From the NCBI GenBank assembly GCA_964391195.1, contig CAYMLG010000017.1, positions 12,469-76,468 of the forward strand: 64,000 bases of DNA, in the 5' to 3' direction. Below, one piece after another: positions 1 to 8,527 of the stretch. This DNA is from JAAYXE01 sp964391195 (GTDB taxonomy: Bacteria; Chloroflexota; Anaerolineae; Anaerolineales; UBA4823). The position numbers and the translations under genes were made by a program. Under the pieces are notes generated by a model, which saw only the letters and a program-made list of their open reading frames with translations, made no database searches and had not been told where the DNA came from. How positions within the stretch are numbered: the first letter of the stretch is position 1; the number at the start of each line of letters is the position of its first letter.

Positions 1-803
1 ACGGCGCCCCAGAACAGGGTATAGGTGAAGTATGCGTAGTAATCCTGGATATCGAGGATGAAATCCGGTGAATCCGGATCACACAGCCTTCGATATGTGT
101 TCCAATCCTCAGCCAGCCGGGGATCCTGCGGCCGGACCCACAGCATATCGAATAGTGAGATCAGGGCGGTGCGCTGGCCCCCGGTGAGAGGGGCCTGTAC
201 CTGGGCCACGAATGTCTGCGCCCCCACTTGCTCCAACCCGGCCTGCCGTAAACAGGCCGGGGCGCGAAGGAAGTGTTGGGTTGGATTTTTCCCCTCCAGG
301 AAGGGGATATATGCCGAGCATTTTGCGTTTAGCCGGGCTTCGAGCAGCGGGTACCCCGGGAGGACCTGTTGGGTAGACCAGCCCAGGAGGATCACCTTCC
401 CGCCGGGCCGCACCACGCGCCTCAGCTCGGCGAATAAGGCGGCCAGTTCTCCGGCGGGATAGCCCACGCAATCGGCGCTCCAGGCCCAATCAAAGCTGTT
501 ATCCTGGAACGGGAGCCTGCTCACGTCCCCCTGGCAAAAGCTAATGCGACCGGAGAAACCATCCCGCCCTACCTGGCCTTGACCGAATGCCAGCAGTTCG
601 GGAAGCAGATCCAGGCCGAAGATACACCCGCCCGCCCCTACGGCTTCAGCCAGCAGCCGGGACTGCAACCCGATCCCGCAGCCCGCATCCAGCCCCCGGC
701 TGCCCGCAGGAAGCTGTAAAAAGCGGATCACTGTGCGCAGCAAGGGCTCTCGCAAAGGATTGGCTTCCAGGGCTCTCCGGATGCAAAGGCTGGTATCGTT
801 CAT
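1..803 (-). CDS. SAM-dependent class I methyltransferase, 3' end outside window
   Basis: Reading the minus strand from the ATG at 803 gives an open frame of about 267 codons that runs off the left edge, so the C-terminus is missing. A GGAGG ribosome site lies just upstream of the ATG. Near residue 38 there is a Rossmann motif I (LDAGCGIG), then an acidic residue after the second strand (FGLDLLPE) and a motif reading VRPGGKVIL, as in UbiE/Methyltransf_11 enzymes. The substrate cannot be told from the sequence. No neighbour within the window suggests a pathway. The gene is divergent from the VanW gene. Confidence 0.8.
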   Translation of the reverse strand, partial: MNDTSLCIRRALEANPLREPLLRTVIRFLQLPAGSRGLDAGCGIGLQSRLLAEAVGAGGCIFGLDLLPELLAFGQGQVGRDGFSGRISFCQGDVSRLPFQDNSFDWAWSADCVGYPAGELAALFAELRRVVRPGGKVILLGWSTQQVLPGYPLLEARLNAKCSAYIPFLEGKNPTQHFLRAPACLRQAGLEQVGAQTFVAQVQAPLTGGQRTALISLFDMLWVRPQDPRLAEDWNTYRRLCDPDSPDFILDIQDYYAYFTYTLFWGA

Positions 804-1182
804 CTTCCTCCGGGCGTATTGCACGCAGGGTCTGTAGGAGGCGCCGGAATAACCGTCCCGACCATTCCGGGCTCCTTGCTGATCGAAGTGAGATAACTAT
901 AAAGCTGCTTACTGGTTAGGGGATGAAGGTGGCGTGTGCGTATTGAGCACTAAACGAGTAAGAATTGTATGGAGTATAGATAAAAAATAGGGCGGGAAGA
1001 AGAGCTAAGTATCCCGACTCAAGGATGACAATTGTCATGTTCGCTGTCGCGGGAGGCCGCCTCAGCCTGAAGGCGCGATATCGTCGTCTACCGGGCAGGG
1101 CCTAACCATCCGCCTCGATAACCATAGCGAGCGCCAATTGTATCAGTGCTCGCGCAGATACTTGGTAAAATATGGTCTTAAT
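804..1182. other. Divergent intergenic region with a 14-bp perfect palindrome
   Basis: About 380 bases separate the methyltransferase from the VanW gene and hold no convincing ORF or RNA. A perfect 14-bp palindrome, ATGACAATTGTCAT, lies at 1025-1038 and could be an operator. A TAAAAT box at 1166-1171 lies 11 bases before the VanW ATG and may be its -10 element. The TTG at 1138 would extend the VanW frame by 15 residues, but it has no ribosome site and the added residues do not look like a signal. Confidence 0.4.
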
Positions 1183-3033
1183 ATGAGCAAATCATCGTAT
1201 TCCCATTCTGGTCCAGGGGGGTGTTTACAGGCGCTGTTGGCAATAGCCGGCGGTATCGTCCTGTTCGTCTTGCTTCTGGCAGGGGTCGTGATCGGATACG
1301 ACCTGGTGTATTATGGCGCAGTTTATCCGGGGGTGTCTGTGGCGGGGATGGATCTGACCGGCCTGACCCCGGAGGAGGCCTCCAGGCGCTTAGCAGAGCA
1401 TCTGTCTTACCCGCTGACGGGGAAGATCGTGTTTTACGAGGGGCAAGAGTATTGGATTGCCAAACCGGAAGACCTGGGGCTGTTCCTCGATCCGGAGATG
1501 AGCGCCATGGCCGCCTACAGCGTCGGGCGCCAGGGCGGGCTGGTGACCCGGCTGCGGGAGAAGTTTACCGCCTGGTATTGGGGAAAGGATATGCCTCCGC
1601 TGATGGTGTACGATGAGCGGCGGGCGAAGGCCTTCCTGGATACGATAGCGGCGGAGGTCAACCTGCCGACCGTTGAAGGGCATTTGGAAGTGAACGGGCT
1701 GGAAGTGATCGCCCGTCCGGGGCAGGTGGGGCGCACTGTCGATCCCGATGCGACGTTGGCGCCGCTGCACGGCCAGTTCGAGAGCATGATGGATGGGTTA
1801 GTCCCGCTGGTGGTGCGCGAGACCCCGCCGCAAATTTTGGATGTGACCGAGCAAGCCGAGATCGCCCGCCAGATCTTGAGCGCCCCGCTGACCCTGACCC
1901 TGCCCGACGCAGGTGAAGGGGACCCGGGCCCCTGGACTCTTCCGCCGGAGCAGTTGGCGCAGATGCTAGTGGTGGAACGGGTGCAGACGCCGGAAGGGGC
2001 CGAGTACCAGGTGCGCCTGAACGCTTCTGACGCCCTGCGCTCCTTGCTGACCGAACTCGAGCCGCAGTTGAGGCGCACGCCGGACAACGCCCGCTTCATT
2101 TTCAACGATGAAACGCGGGAACTCGAAGTGATCCAACCGGCGGTTATTGGCCGCGCCCTGGACGTGAATCAGACCATCGAGCGGATCAACCAGCAGGTCT
2201 CGCAGGGAGAACATACGGTTGCTCTGGCGATCGACACGACACCGCCCGAGATCACGGATGACGTGCGGGCGGCCGATCTGGGGATCACCGAGCTGATTCG
2301 GCAAGAGGTGTCCTACTTCTACGGATCCAGCTCAGGGCGGATTCAGAATATCGCCACGGCGTCAGCGCGCTTCCACGGAGTGCTCGTCCCACCGGGAGCG
2401 GTCTTCTCCATGGCTCAGACGCTGGGCGACATCAGCCTGGATAACGGGTACGCCGAGGCGCTGATTATCTATGGCAACCGCACCATTCAGGGCGTCGGCG
2501 GCGGTGTCTGCCAGGTGAGCACCACGCTCTTCCGCACGGCGTTCTTCGCCGGCTACCCGGTGGTGGAGCGCCACCCGCACGCCTACCGGGTGGGCTATTA
2601 CGAGCAGACGCGCTCGGGAGGCCACGACCCGGAGCTGGTTGGCCTGGACGCCACGGTTTTCGTCCCGCAGGTCGACTTCAAGTTCAAAAACGATACGCCT
2701 TACTGGCTGCTGATGGAAACGTACGTGAACCCCGATGCCCGCACCCTTACCTGGAAGTTTTACTCCACTTCCGATGGGCGCAGCGTGGAGATGCAAACCA
2801 CCGGTTTGAAGAATGTGACCGACCCGCCCGACCCGCTCTACCAGGAGAACGATGAGCTTTCCACCGGGGAGATCAAGCAGGTGGATTGGGCGGTGGCGGG
2901 GGGCGACGTCACCATCTCTCGCACCGTCTACCGTAACGGGGAGGTCTACCTGCAGGACGCGTACACCACAAATTACATCCCCTGGCGGGCAGTGTACGAG
3001 TATGGGCCGGGGACCGACGTCCCCAAGGACTGA
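1183..3033 (+). CDS. VanW family cell-wall protein with peptidoglycan-binding repeats
   Basis: This 616-residue protein has a cytoplasmic N-tail, one membrane anchor (about residues 12-38) and a large extracytoplasmic part. The middle resembles the putative peptidoglycan-binding domain found before VanW domains (PF12229 type); two copies seem present, each with a GR..D motif. The VanW domain spans about 375-505 and holds the family hallmarks FSMAQTLG, GGGVCQVSTTLF and ERHPHAY. A short beta domain ends the protein. VanW proteins are linked to the envelope and glycopeptide response, but their chemistry is not settled. Start taken at ATG 1183, just after a TAAAAT box, rather than TTG 1138. It is monocistronic. 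Confidence 0.85.
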   Translation: MSKSSYSHSGPGGCLQALLAIAGGIVLFVLLLAGVVIGYDLVYYGAVYPGVSVAGMDLTGLTPEEASRRLAEHLSYPLTGKIVFYEGQEYWIAKPEDLGLFLDPEMSAMAAYSVGRQGGLVTRLREKFTAWYWGKDMPPLMVYDERRAKAFLDTIAAEVNLPTVEGHLEVNGLEVIARPGQVGRTVDPDATLAPLHGQFESMMDGLVPLVVRETPPQILDVTEQAEIARQILSAPLTLTLPDAGEGDPGPWTLPPEQLAQMLVVERVQTPEGAEYQVRLNASDALRSLLTELEPQLRRTPDNARFIFNDETRELEVIQPAVIGRALDVNQTIERINQQVSQGEHTVALAIDTTPPEITDDVRAADLGITELIRQEVSYFYGSSSGRIQNIATASARFHGVLVPPGAVFSMAQTLGDISLDNGYAEALIIYGNRTIQGVGGGVCQVSTTLFRTAFFAGYPVVERHPHAYRVGYYEQTRSGGHDPELVGLDATVFVPQVDFKFKNDTPYWLLMETYVNPDARTLTWKFYSTSDGRSVEMQTTGLKNVTDPPDPLYQENDELSTGEIKQVDWAVAGGDVTISRTVYRNGEVYLQDAYTTNYIPWRAVYEYGPGTDVPKD

Positions 3034-3252
3034 GCAACCACAGGGTTTTCCGTAAACGGGTTGGATGAAAGGACTTCCGGAGCTGAATAGGGGCATCCGG
3101 GGATTATTGGGAGCGCGAGCCGGCCTGTCGCTCGATTGAGGAAGCGCGGCTGGAATGGGGCGGGCGCCCGGTTTGACGTTATAATGGGACTATTAGACCC
3201 AGAACCACCATCTGTCTCACATTTTTCATTCTCTACCACAGGAGAGACGTTC

Positions 3253-3477
3253 ATGGTAAATCAAGATCTGCTCGAAATCCTGCGCTGTCCGAACTGCGTG
3301 AGAGAAAGGGAGGGCTTGCTGGATTATTACCGAGAGGCATGGCTGATCTGCCAGGACTGCGGCCGTAAGTACCCGATTCGCGACGATATCCCGGTGATGC
3401 TGATCGACGAAGGCGATAAGTGGATCCACGTGAACCGGGAGGATCTGCCGGTGCCTCCTCCGCCCGAAGAGAAGTAA
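3253..3477 (+). CDS. Trm112-like zinc-ribbon protein
   Basis: This 74-residue protein starts at ATG 3253 behind AGGAG. Four cysteines in two pairs, CPNC (12-15) and CQDC (33-36), form a zinc ribbon, followed by the family ending YPIRDDIPVML. The Trm112 family includes methyltransferase partners in eukaryotes and archaea; the role of the bacterial homologues (YcaR-like) is poorly known. An upstream in-frame start at 3136 would add a low-complexity tail and has no ribosome site. The next gene, a HEAT-repeat protein, follows after 92 bases on the same strand. Confidence 0.8.
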   Translation: MVNQDLLEILRCPNCVREREGLLDYYREAWLICQDCGRKYPIRDDIPVMLIDEGDKWIHVNREDLPVPPPPEEK

Positions 3478-3569
3478 AGGGAGGGAGCCCCATTCTGGCC
3501 TCAGGGCGGGCATGAAGTCAGAATGGGAAGAGAGCTTTCTTCACCTGGTGAAAGAGAGGGGAGACAGAA

Positions 3570-4163
3570 ATGGAAGATCTTCACCAACTGGCGGCAGAAC
3601 TGAGCTGCGGAGACGACGAGCGGGCAGAAGCGGCGGTCAAGAAAATGGCCGCGCAAGGCCAGGCGGCAGTGCCGGCGCTGGTTGAACTGCTGACAGCCCC
3701 CCGCGATGGAGGGCAGGAAGAGAAAGCCGATGCCCGCTGGTGGTCCGTGCGCGCGCTGGCCGAATTCCGGGGGGAGGAAGCGGTGAAAGCGCTGATCGAT
3801 GCGCTGCAGGATCCGGAGCCAAGCGTGCGCCAGGGCGCGGCGCTGGCACTGCGCCAGCAGGCTGCCCGGCAGTCGGTCCCGGCCCTGGTTGGCGCCCTCG
3901 ACGACCCGGATTACCTGACCGGCCACCTGGCAGCCGACGCCCTGGTGGCGGTGGGCGAGGGGGCAGTGCCCGCCCTGATAGAGGTGATGGAAGCCGGCTC
4001 CCATGCCGCCCGGGTGAACGCGGTGCGCGCCCTGGCGATGATCGGCGACCAGCGAGCCATCCCGGTGCTGTTCAATGCGCTGGAAGGCGGGCCGGTGATG
4101 CAGCATTGGGCGGAAGAAGGGCTGGAGCGGATGGGCGTAGGGATGATGTTTTTCAAACCTTAA
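3570..4163 (+). CDS. HEAT-repeat protein
   Basis: This 197-residue protein is built of about five 30-residue helical repeats of the PBS-lyase/HEAT type. Recurrent patterns are AVPALVELL, VRALAEFRG, ALIDALQDPEPSVRQGAALAL and RAIPVLFNAL. Such solenoids serve as protein-binding scaffolds; nothing here shows a catalytic site, a signal peptide or a membrane segment, so it is cytosolic with an unknown partner. The start is supported by GAGGGGAG a few bases upstream. It lies downstream of the Trm112-like gene and ends 8 bases from the convergent DUF456 gene, with no clear terminator between them. Confidence 0.8.
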   Translation: MEDLHQLAAELSCGDDERAEAAVKKMAAQGQAAVPALVELLTAPRDGGQEEKADARWWSVRALAEFRGEEAVKALIDALQDPEPSVRQGAALALRQQAARQSVPALVGALDDPDYLTGHLAADALVAVGEGAVPALIEVMEAGSHAARVNAVRALAMIGDQRAIPVLFNALEGGPVMQHWAEEGLERMGVGMMFFKP

Positions 4164-4170
4164 CCATCCC

Positions 4171-4668
4171 CTAGCCCTGCCAAACCCACAGCCACCATAA
4201 GACCATGATCAGGACTCCAATCCCCGCCCGGACGACGTAAGAAATGCCGAAGCCGGTAGCCAGGCCGCGAAAGGACTGCCAGGCTTTTTCCCAATCACCA
4301 AGCCGGTTATATTCAAGCAGCAGAATTGCCAGAGGGGCAGCGATGATCCCGCCGATGGGCGGCAGGAGAATCGTGCCTGCTATCCCGGCGATGATGGCGA
4401 CGCCTATCGACAGCCAGGAGGCTCCACTGCGGCGCGCCCCGGCCCCCATTAACAGGTTATCGGCCACGGCCCCAAAGCCGGCCAGGACGGTGATGATGGC
4501 AAACAAGACCCACCCGAGGGTGCTCCAGCCGCCGAAGATGCCATAACCCAGCGCTGCCAGCCACATAATGATCGTGCCCGGCAGCACCGGGATGATCAGC
4601 CCAAACAACCCCAACAGCATCAGCAGTTGAGTCAGGACGAAGAGCGAGGAGGAGACCCACTCGGACAC
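4171..4668 (-). CDS. DUF456 family membrane protein
   Basis: A 165-residue protein with about five hydrophobic helices and Gly-rich motifs typical of DUF456 (IPVLPGTIIMW, LPPIGGIIAAPLA). The function of the family is unknown. The GTG start at 4668 shares one base with the serS stop (TAGTG), so the two genes are translationally coupled. The longer open frame reaching 5193 is only the shadow of serS. An internal glycine zipper and a short charged stretch (EYNRLGDWEKAW) before the last helix are conserved features of the family. Confidence 0.8.
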   Translation of the reverse strand: MSEWVSSSLFVLTQLLMLLGLFGLIIPVLPGTIIMWLAALGYGIFGGWSTLGWVLFAIITVLAGFGAVADNLLMGAGARRSGASWLSIGVAIIAGIAGTILLPPIGGIIAAPLAILLLEYNRLGDWEKAWQSFRGLATGFGISYVVRAGIGVLIMVLWWLWVWQG

Positions 4669-5963
4669 TAGGGATGCTCCAGGACCTGGGTTTGGGGGCG
4701 GATTACTTCCACACCACCCATCCAGGGGCGCAGCACCTCGGGGACGATCACCGATCCATCCGCCTGCTGGTAATTTTCCAACACCGCGATCAACGTGCGG
4801 GGCATGCCCAACCCTGAGCCGTTGAGGGTATGCACGAGGCGGGCCTTCCCGCCGCCTTCGGGCCGGTATTTGATATTCGCCCGCCGGGCCTGGAAATCGG
4901 TGACGTTCGATACCGATGAGACCTCCAGCCACTCGCCGACGCCCGGCGCCCAGACTTCCAGGTCGTAGGTGATCGCTGATCCGAACCCCAGGTCTCCGGT
5001 GCAGAGCTGAACGACGCGGTAGGTGAAGCCCAGCTCGGCGCAGGTCTGCTCGGCGTCGCGCAGCATTTTCTGCAGCTCGGCTTCCGACTCCTCGGGCCTG
5101 GAGTAAATATACATCTCGACCTTGTCGAACTGGTGGCCGCGCTTGATGCCGCGCACATCCCGCCCGGCACTCATTTTCTCCCTCCGGAAGCAAGGGGTGT
5201 AGGCTGTGTAGCGCAGGGGCAAAGCCGCCTCTTCGAGGATATCGCCCATATGCAGGCCGGTGAGCGGCACTTCAGCCGTGGGCACCATCCACAGATCCTC
5301 TTCGTGATCGCGGTAGAGGTTATCGGCGAACTTGGGGAGCTGCCCGGCGCCGAAAAGGGTCTCCTCTTTGACCATGAAGGGGGTGTACTTCTCGGTGTAC
5401 CCCTGGCGTATGTGCAGGTCGAGCATCCAGGAGATCAGGGCACGCTGCAAACGAGCGCCTGCGCCGCTCAGCACGTAGAAGCGCGAACCGGTGATCTTCA
5501 CCCCCTGATCGAAATTGATAATCCCCAACTGGGGGCCGAGATCCCAGTGCGGTTTCGGCTCAAAGTCGAACTGAGGGACTTCGCCCACGGTGCGGAGAAC
5601 GACGTTCTCGTGTTCGCCCTCGCCGTAGGGCGTGCGCTCATCGGGAATGTTGGGGATCGTTGCCAGTTCGGCGTTCAGCCCGGCTTCCACTTCGCGGAGG
5701 CTGGCGTCCAACTCGCTGATGCGGTCGCCCACCTGGCGCATGGCCTCGATTTTGGCCTGGCGCTCGGCGGGGTCCTTCATGCGTCCAATCTCTTTGGTGA
5801 CCGCGTTGCGCTCGGCTTTCAGGCTTTCGACCTGCTGGATCAACCCGCGGCGCTGCTCATCGAGGGCGATGATGCGGTCTACCGGCGAATCTTCCATCTG
5901 CCGGTCGCGCAGCGCCTTGCGGACAATCTCCGGTTGCTCACGGATTATGGTTAAATCGATCAT
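4668..5963 (-). CDS. serS: Seryl-tRNA synthetase
   Basis: The 431-residue product has the length and order of bacterial SerRS: an N-terminal coiled-coil arm (about 30-105, rich in RRGLIQQVESLKAERN), then a class II core. Motif 2 reads FRREKMSAGRDVRGI, the serine-binding TxE motif is TAE, and motif 3 is GLGMPRTLIAVLE. It charges tRNA-Ser (and tRNA-Sec, where present) with serine in the cytosol. The ATG at 5963 follows GGAGGTGC. Expression is evidently controlled by the upstream serine T-box (6029-6306). The DUF456 gene overlaps the stop. Confidence 0.97.
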   Translation of the reverse strand: MIDLTIIREQPEIVRKALRDRQMEDSPVDRIIALDEQRRGLIQQVESLKAERNAVTKEIGRMKDPAERQAKIEAMRQVGDRISELDASLREVEAGLNAELATIPNIPDERTPYGEGEHENVVLRTVGEVPQFDFEPKPHWDLGPQLGIINFDQGVKITGSRFYVLSGAGARLQRALISWMLDLHIRQGYTEKYTPFMVKEETLFGAGQLPKFADNLYRDHEEDLWMVPTAEVPLTGLHMGDILEEAALPLRYTAYTPCFRREKMSAGRDVRGIKRGHQFDKVEMYIYSRPEESEAELQKMLRDAEQTCAELGFTYRVVQLCTGDLGFGSAITYDLEVWAPGVGEWLEVSSVSNVTDFQARRANIKYRPEGGGKARLVHTLNGSGLGMPRTLIAVLENYQQADGSVIVPEVLRPWMGGVEVIRPQTQVLEHP

Positions 5964-6028
5964 GGTTGCACCTCCATTGGCTAACCTGTTTTCACTGCCC
6001 CGATAGCCGGTCAGCAAAAAAATCGATG

Positions 6029-6062
6029 AAAAAACCCCCCGGTCCGTGCAGGACGAGGGGGG
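6029..6062 (-). terminator. Conditional terminator of the serS T-box
   Basis: On the minus strand a CCCCCC...GGGGGG hairpin (6062-6035) is followed at once by six T residues. Its 5' arm lies directly after the T-box motif, so it is the competing terminator of the riboswitch. Confidence 0.85.
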
Positions 6063-6306
6063 CGCTCGTGGTGCCACCTGCTTTCGTCGCCGGGGCGAAC
6101 CCCTGGCGACCTCAACCTCGCGATAACGGGCGAACCCGGTCCCCCTTACGATCCGGCCGCGGCCGGACCTCTGCGGGGGCGACTGGCCCATGACGGGCCG
6201 GCGGAGTGGATTTCACCGCAGTCGCGTGCTGCCTCGCACCACCCGGCAGCTCTCTGGGACGCCTGCCAGCTACTTGATTCCGCGCTGGTCTTCCATTTCC
6301 AACTGC
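6029..6306 (-). promoter_or_regulatory. Serine T-box leader of serS
   Basis: The minus-strand leader between a TATAAT box and serS carries T-box hallmarks. In order they are an AGAGA motif and a GGTGCGA loop in stem I, a GTGAAATCCACTCC stretch whose TCC (6210-6208) fits the specifier triplet for serine, and an AGGTGGCACCACG T-box sequence at about 6080-6067. The TGGC inside it would pair with a tRNA ending GCCA, as tRNA-Ser does. A GC-rich hairpin with a T run follows. Uncharged tRNA-Ser would stabilise the antiterminator and switch serS on. The specifier assignment is by eye and has not been folded. Confidence 0.85.
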
Positions 6307-6311
6307 TCCAA

Positions 6312-6317
6312 ATTATA
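6312..6317 (-). promoter_or_regulatory. -10 box (TATAAT) of the serS T-box transcript
   Basis: A perfect TATAAT on the minus strand lies about 10 bases before the start of T-box stem I. The -35 region is weak (TGGAAA-like at 17-18 bases). Confidence 0.6.
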
Positions 6318-6389
6318 CCAAAGATGCGCCGGATTTCCACCTGCGCGGGGCCGGGGTGCATGGCTTTCTCGAAGTCGTCAGCCAGGCTT

Positions 6390-6438
6390 TAAAAGATAGG
6401 AGGTGGGATATAGGCGATACCGCCCATATCCCACCTCC
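6390..6438 (-). terminator. Terminator of the sugar ABC operon
   Basis: GGAGGTGGGATAT (6399-6411) pairs with ATATCCCACCTCC (6426-6438), and inner GGCG/CGCC pairs extend the stem. On the minus strand the hairpin is followed by TATCTTTTAAA. It lies 40 bases after the last permease gene of the operon. Confidence 0.8.
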
Positions 6439-6477
6439 CGTTCTTGAGAAGCAATAGGCCGGGGCGTGGGCGGCGAG

Positions 6478-7488
6478 TTACTGGCGCAGGGCCCGGCCGC
6501 GGCCGTAGACGGTCATCACCAGGATGAGGAGAATACCGAGCACGGCCTGGCGCGCCGATTGGGGTAGGCTGAACTGGGTCAGGATCGAATCGATGACCCG
6601 CAGCACCAGGGCGCCTGAGATGGTGCCCCAGTAGTTCCCTTCGCCGCCGGCCAGGGAGGTGCCGCCGATGACCACGGCGGCGATGGTCGGGAAGAGGTAC
6701 ACCTCGCCGAGGGTGAAGTACACCCGCTGGGTAAACCCGAGCAGCAGGAAGCCGCCTAATCCGGCGATCAGACCGCTCAACACGTAGGCGCCGATGACGG
6801 TACGGGAGACCCTGATCCCCGAGAGGCGGGCCGCTTCCCGGTTGATACCAACCGCGTACAGGTTTTTGCCGAAATTGGTGCGGGTCAGCAGCACCCAGAT
6901 GGCGAAGGCCATCAAGATCCAGATGATGACGATTCCCTGGATACCGATAAAAGAAGTGCCGGAAATCAGGCGCATCATCAAAGGGCTGGCGCCGCCGCGC
7001 ACGTTGCCGCGATAGATGGCAAACATCACTCCACTCACCACACCGGAAGTGGACAGGGTCATGATCAGGGGATGGATCTTCAACTGAGTGATGCCAATCC
7101 CGTTGAGCAGCCCGACGATTATACCGGCGCCGAGGGCGGCGAGCAGCGCGGGCAGCACCAGGGCGTCGTTCTCATTGCAGATCCAGCCGGTGAGCATGGC
7201 GCCCAGGGTCACGGTCGTGCCCACGGAGAGGTCGATGCCCTCGCCGCCGCTGAGGATAACGATCGTTTGCCCGGCGGCGATGATGCCCAGATAGGCGGCG
7301 ATATGTACGATGGTCTGCCCGCGTTCGACGACCTGGCCCAGAGTAACGCTGCGGCCCAGGATGATGTTCAGCAGGATGCTGCCCAAAAACAGGAAGACTG
7401 CCAGCAGGAAGGCCACCAGGGGTGGGGAGAAATATTTCCTGCCCGACAGGGGGCGTCTCAGATCGAGAGGTTCAGATTGGACACTCAT
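6478..7488 (-). CDS. Ribose/xylose-type ABC transporter permease (second)
   Basis: The 336-residue protein belongs to the RbsC/BPD_transp_2 permease family, with about ten hydrophobic segments. The hallmarks GGEGIDLSVGTTVTLGAM and GTSLAGGEGNYWGT are present. With the paired permease (7485-8516) it should form the membrane channel of an importer for a monosaccharide or polyol. The ATG at 7488 overlaps the stop of the upstream permease by four bases. It is the last gene of the seven-gene minus-strand operon and is followed by a strong terminator. Confidence 0.92.
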   Translation of the reverse strand: MSVQSEPLDLRRPLSGRKYFSPPLVAFLLAVFLFLGSILLNIILGRSVTLGQVVERGQTIVHIAAYLGIIAAGQTIVILSGGEGIDLSVGTTVTLGAMLTGWICNENDALVLPALLAALGAGIIVGLLNGIGITQLKIHPLIMTLSTSGVVSGVMFAIYRGNVRGGASPLMMRLISGTSFIGIQGIVIIWILMAFAIWVLLTRTNFGKNLYAVGINREAARLSGIRVSRTVIGAYVLSGLIAGLGGFLLLGFTQRVYFTLGEVYLFPTIAAVVIGGTSLAGGEGNYWGTISGALVLRVIDSILTQFSLPQSARQAVLGILLILVMTVYGRGRALRQ

Positions 7489-8516
7489 TTCACCGCCTTT
7501 TTCTGAAACAATCGCAGTATACCGGGAGTGGCAATGGCTAAGAGGACAATGGAAGCGTCTACCAGGGGTTGGAACCAGGAGTTAATCTGTAAGAAGGAGA
7601 CCACGTTGCGGATGAAACCGAGGATGAAAACGCCGAAGATGGCGCCCGCCACACCGCCTACCCCACCGCTCATGGCGGTGCCACCCAGGACCACGGCCAC
7701 GATCGAGTCAAGGGTCATGGGATCACCCACGCGGCTGTCGGAGGAGCCGGTGATGAGGGTGAGGAAGATGGCCGCCACGCTTGCCGTCAGCCCGGCCAGC
7801 ATGAATGTGACCAGGCGGTTGCGGGTGACCCGGACCCCGGTGGTATAAGCCGCTTTCGGGTCGCCGCCGACCGCGTACAGGTAGGTATGATAGCGGGTCC
7901 GGCGCACGATCCCCCACACCAGCAGGGAGATAGCAGCCAGCCAGACAGCGACCGGGATGTTGAGCGGGATCGCCGCCCGGTACGCGCTGGCAATATCGGA
8001 GGGGATGTTGCCGCCGGGGCGAGGCAGGATGGTCAGCGCCAGGCCGTTAAAGATGTACCCGGTGGCATAGGTGGTGATAAACGCGGGTAGCCGCACGGAC
8101 GCCACAAGCACGCCGTTCAGGCCGCCGGCCAGCAGCCCTACGCCGATGCCCACTCCCAGGATGAGCAGGTAGCGATCCAGGGGTGAATCGGGCAGCAGAT
8201 TGGTGACAATCACCGCCGCTACCAGGGACATCATCGGGCCGATCGACAGGTCGATCGAGCCGTTGATGATGACCAGGGCCTGCCCGATGGCCAGGAACAT
8301 GAGCGGGATCATGGTGCGCATGTTGCTGTTCAACTGGCGCACGCGGAGAAACATCTGGGGCTGCAGATAATAGGTAGTGGCGACAACCAGGATCATCAAG
8401 ATCAGCGGGAACAAAAAAGTCTTCCCCTTCATTTGGTCCCACAAAGATTGCAGGAGGTTTGGGCTGCGGTCCTGGAGCCGCAGATCCCGAGAGGGAGTTT
8501 CGTTTTGGGTAGCCAT
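7485..8516 (-). CDS. Ribose/xylose-type ABC transporter permease (first)
   Basis: The 343-residue membrane protein is of the RbsC family, paralogous to the next gene. Its motifs are INGSIDLSIGPMMSLVAA and GGTAMSGGVGGVAGAIFG. A cytoplasmic tail of about 33 residues precedes the first helix. I place the start at ATG 8516, which follows GAGGA at good spacing; the ATG at 8531 would overlap the ATPase stop and has no ribosome site. Having two different permeases suggests a heterodimeric channel, as in several multi-subunit sugar importers. The substrate is not evident. Confidence 0.92.
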   Translation of the reverse strand: MATQNETPSRDLRLQDRSPNLLQSLWDQMKGKTFLFPLILMILVVATTYYLQPQMFLRVRQLNSNMRTMIPLMFLAIGQALVIINGSIDLSIGPMMSLVAAVIVTNLLPDSPLDRYLLILGVGIGVGLLAGGLNGVLVASVRLPAFITTYATGYIFNGLALTILPRPGGNIPSDIASAYRAAIPLNIPVAVWLAAISLLVWGIVRRTRYHTYLYAVGGDPKAAYTTGVRVTRNRLVTFMLAGLTASVAAIFLTLITGSSDSRVGDPMTLDSIVAVVLGGTAMSGGVGGVAGAIFGVFILGFIRNVVSFLQINSWFQPLVDASIVLLAIATPGILRLFQKKAVK

Positions 8517-8527
8517 ATTCTTGTTCC

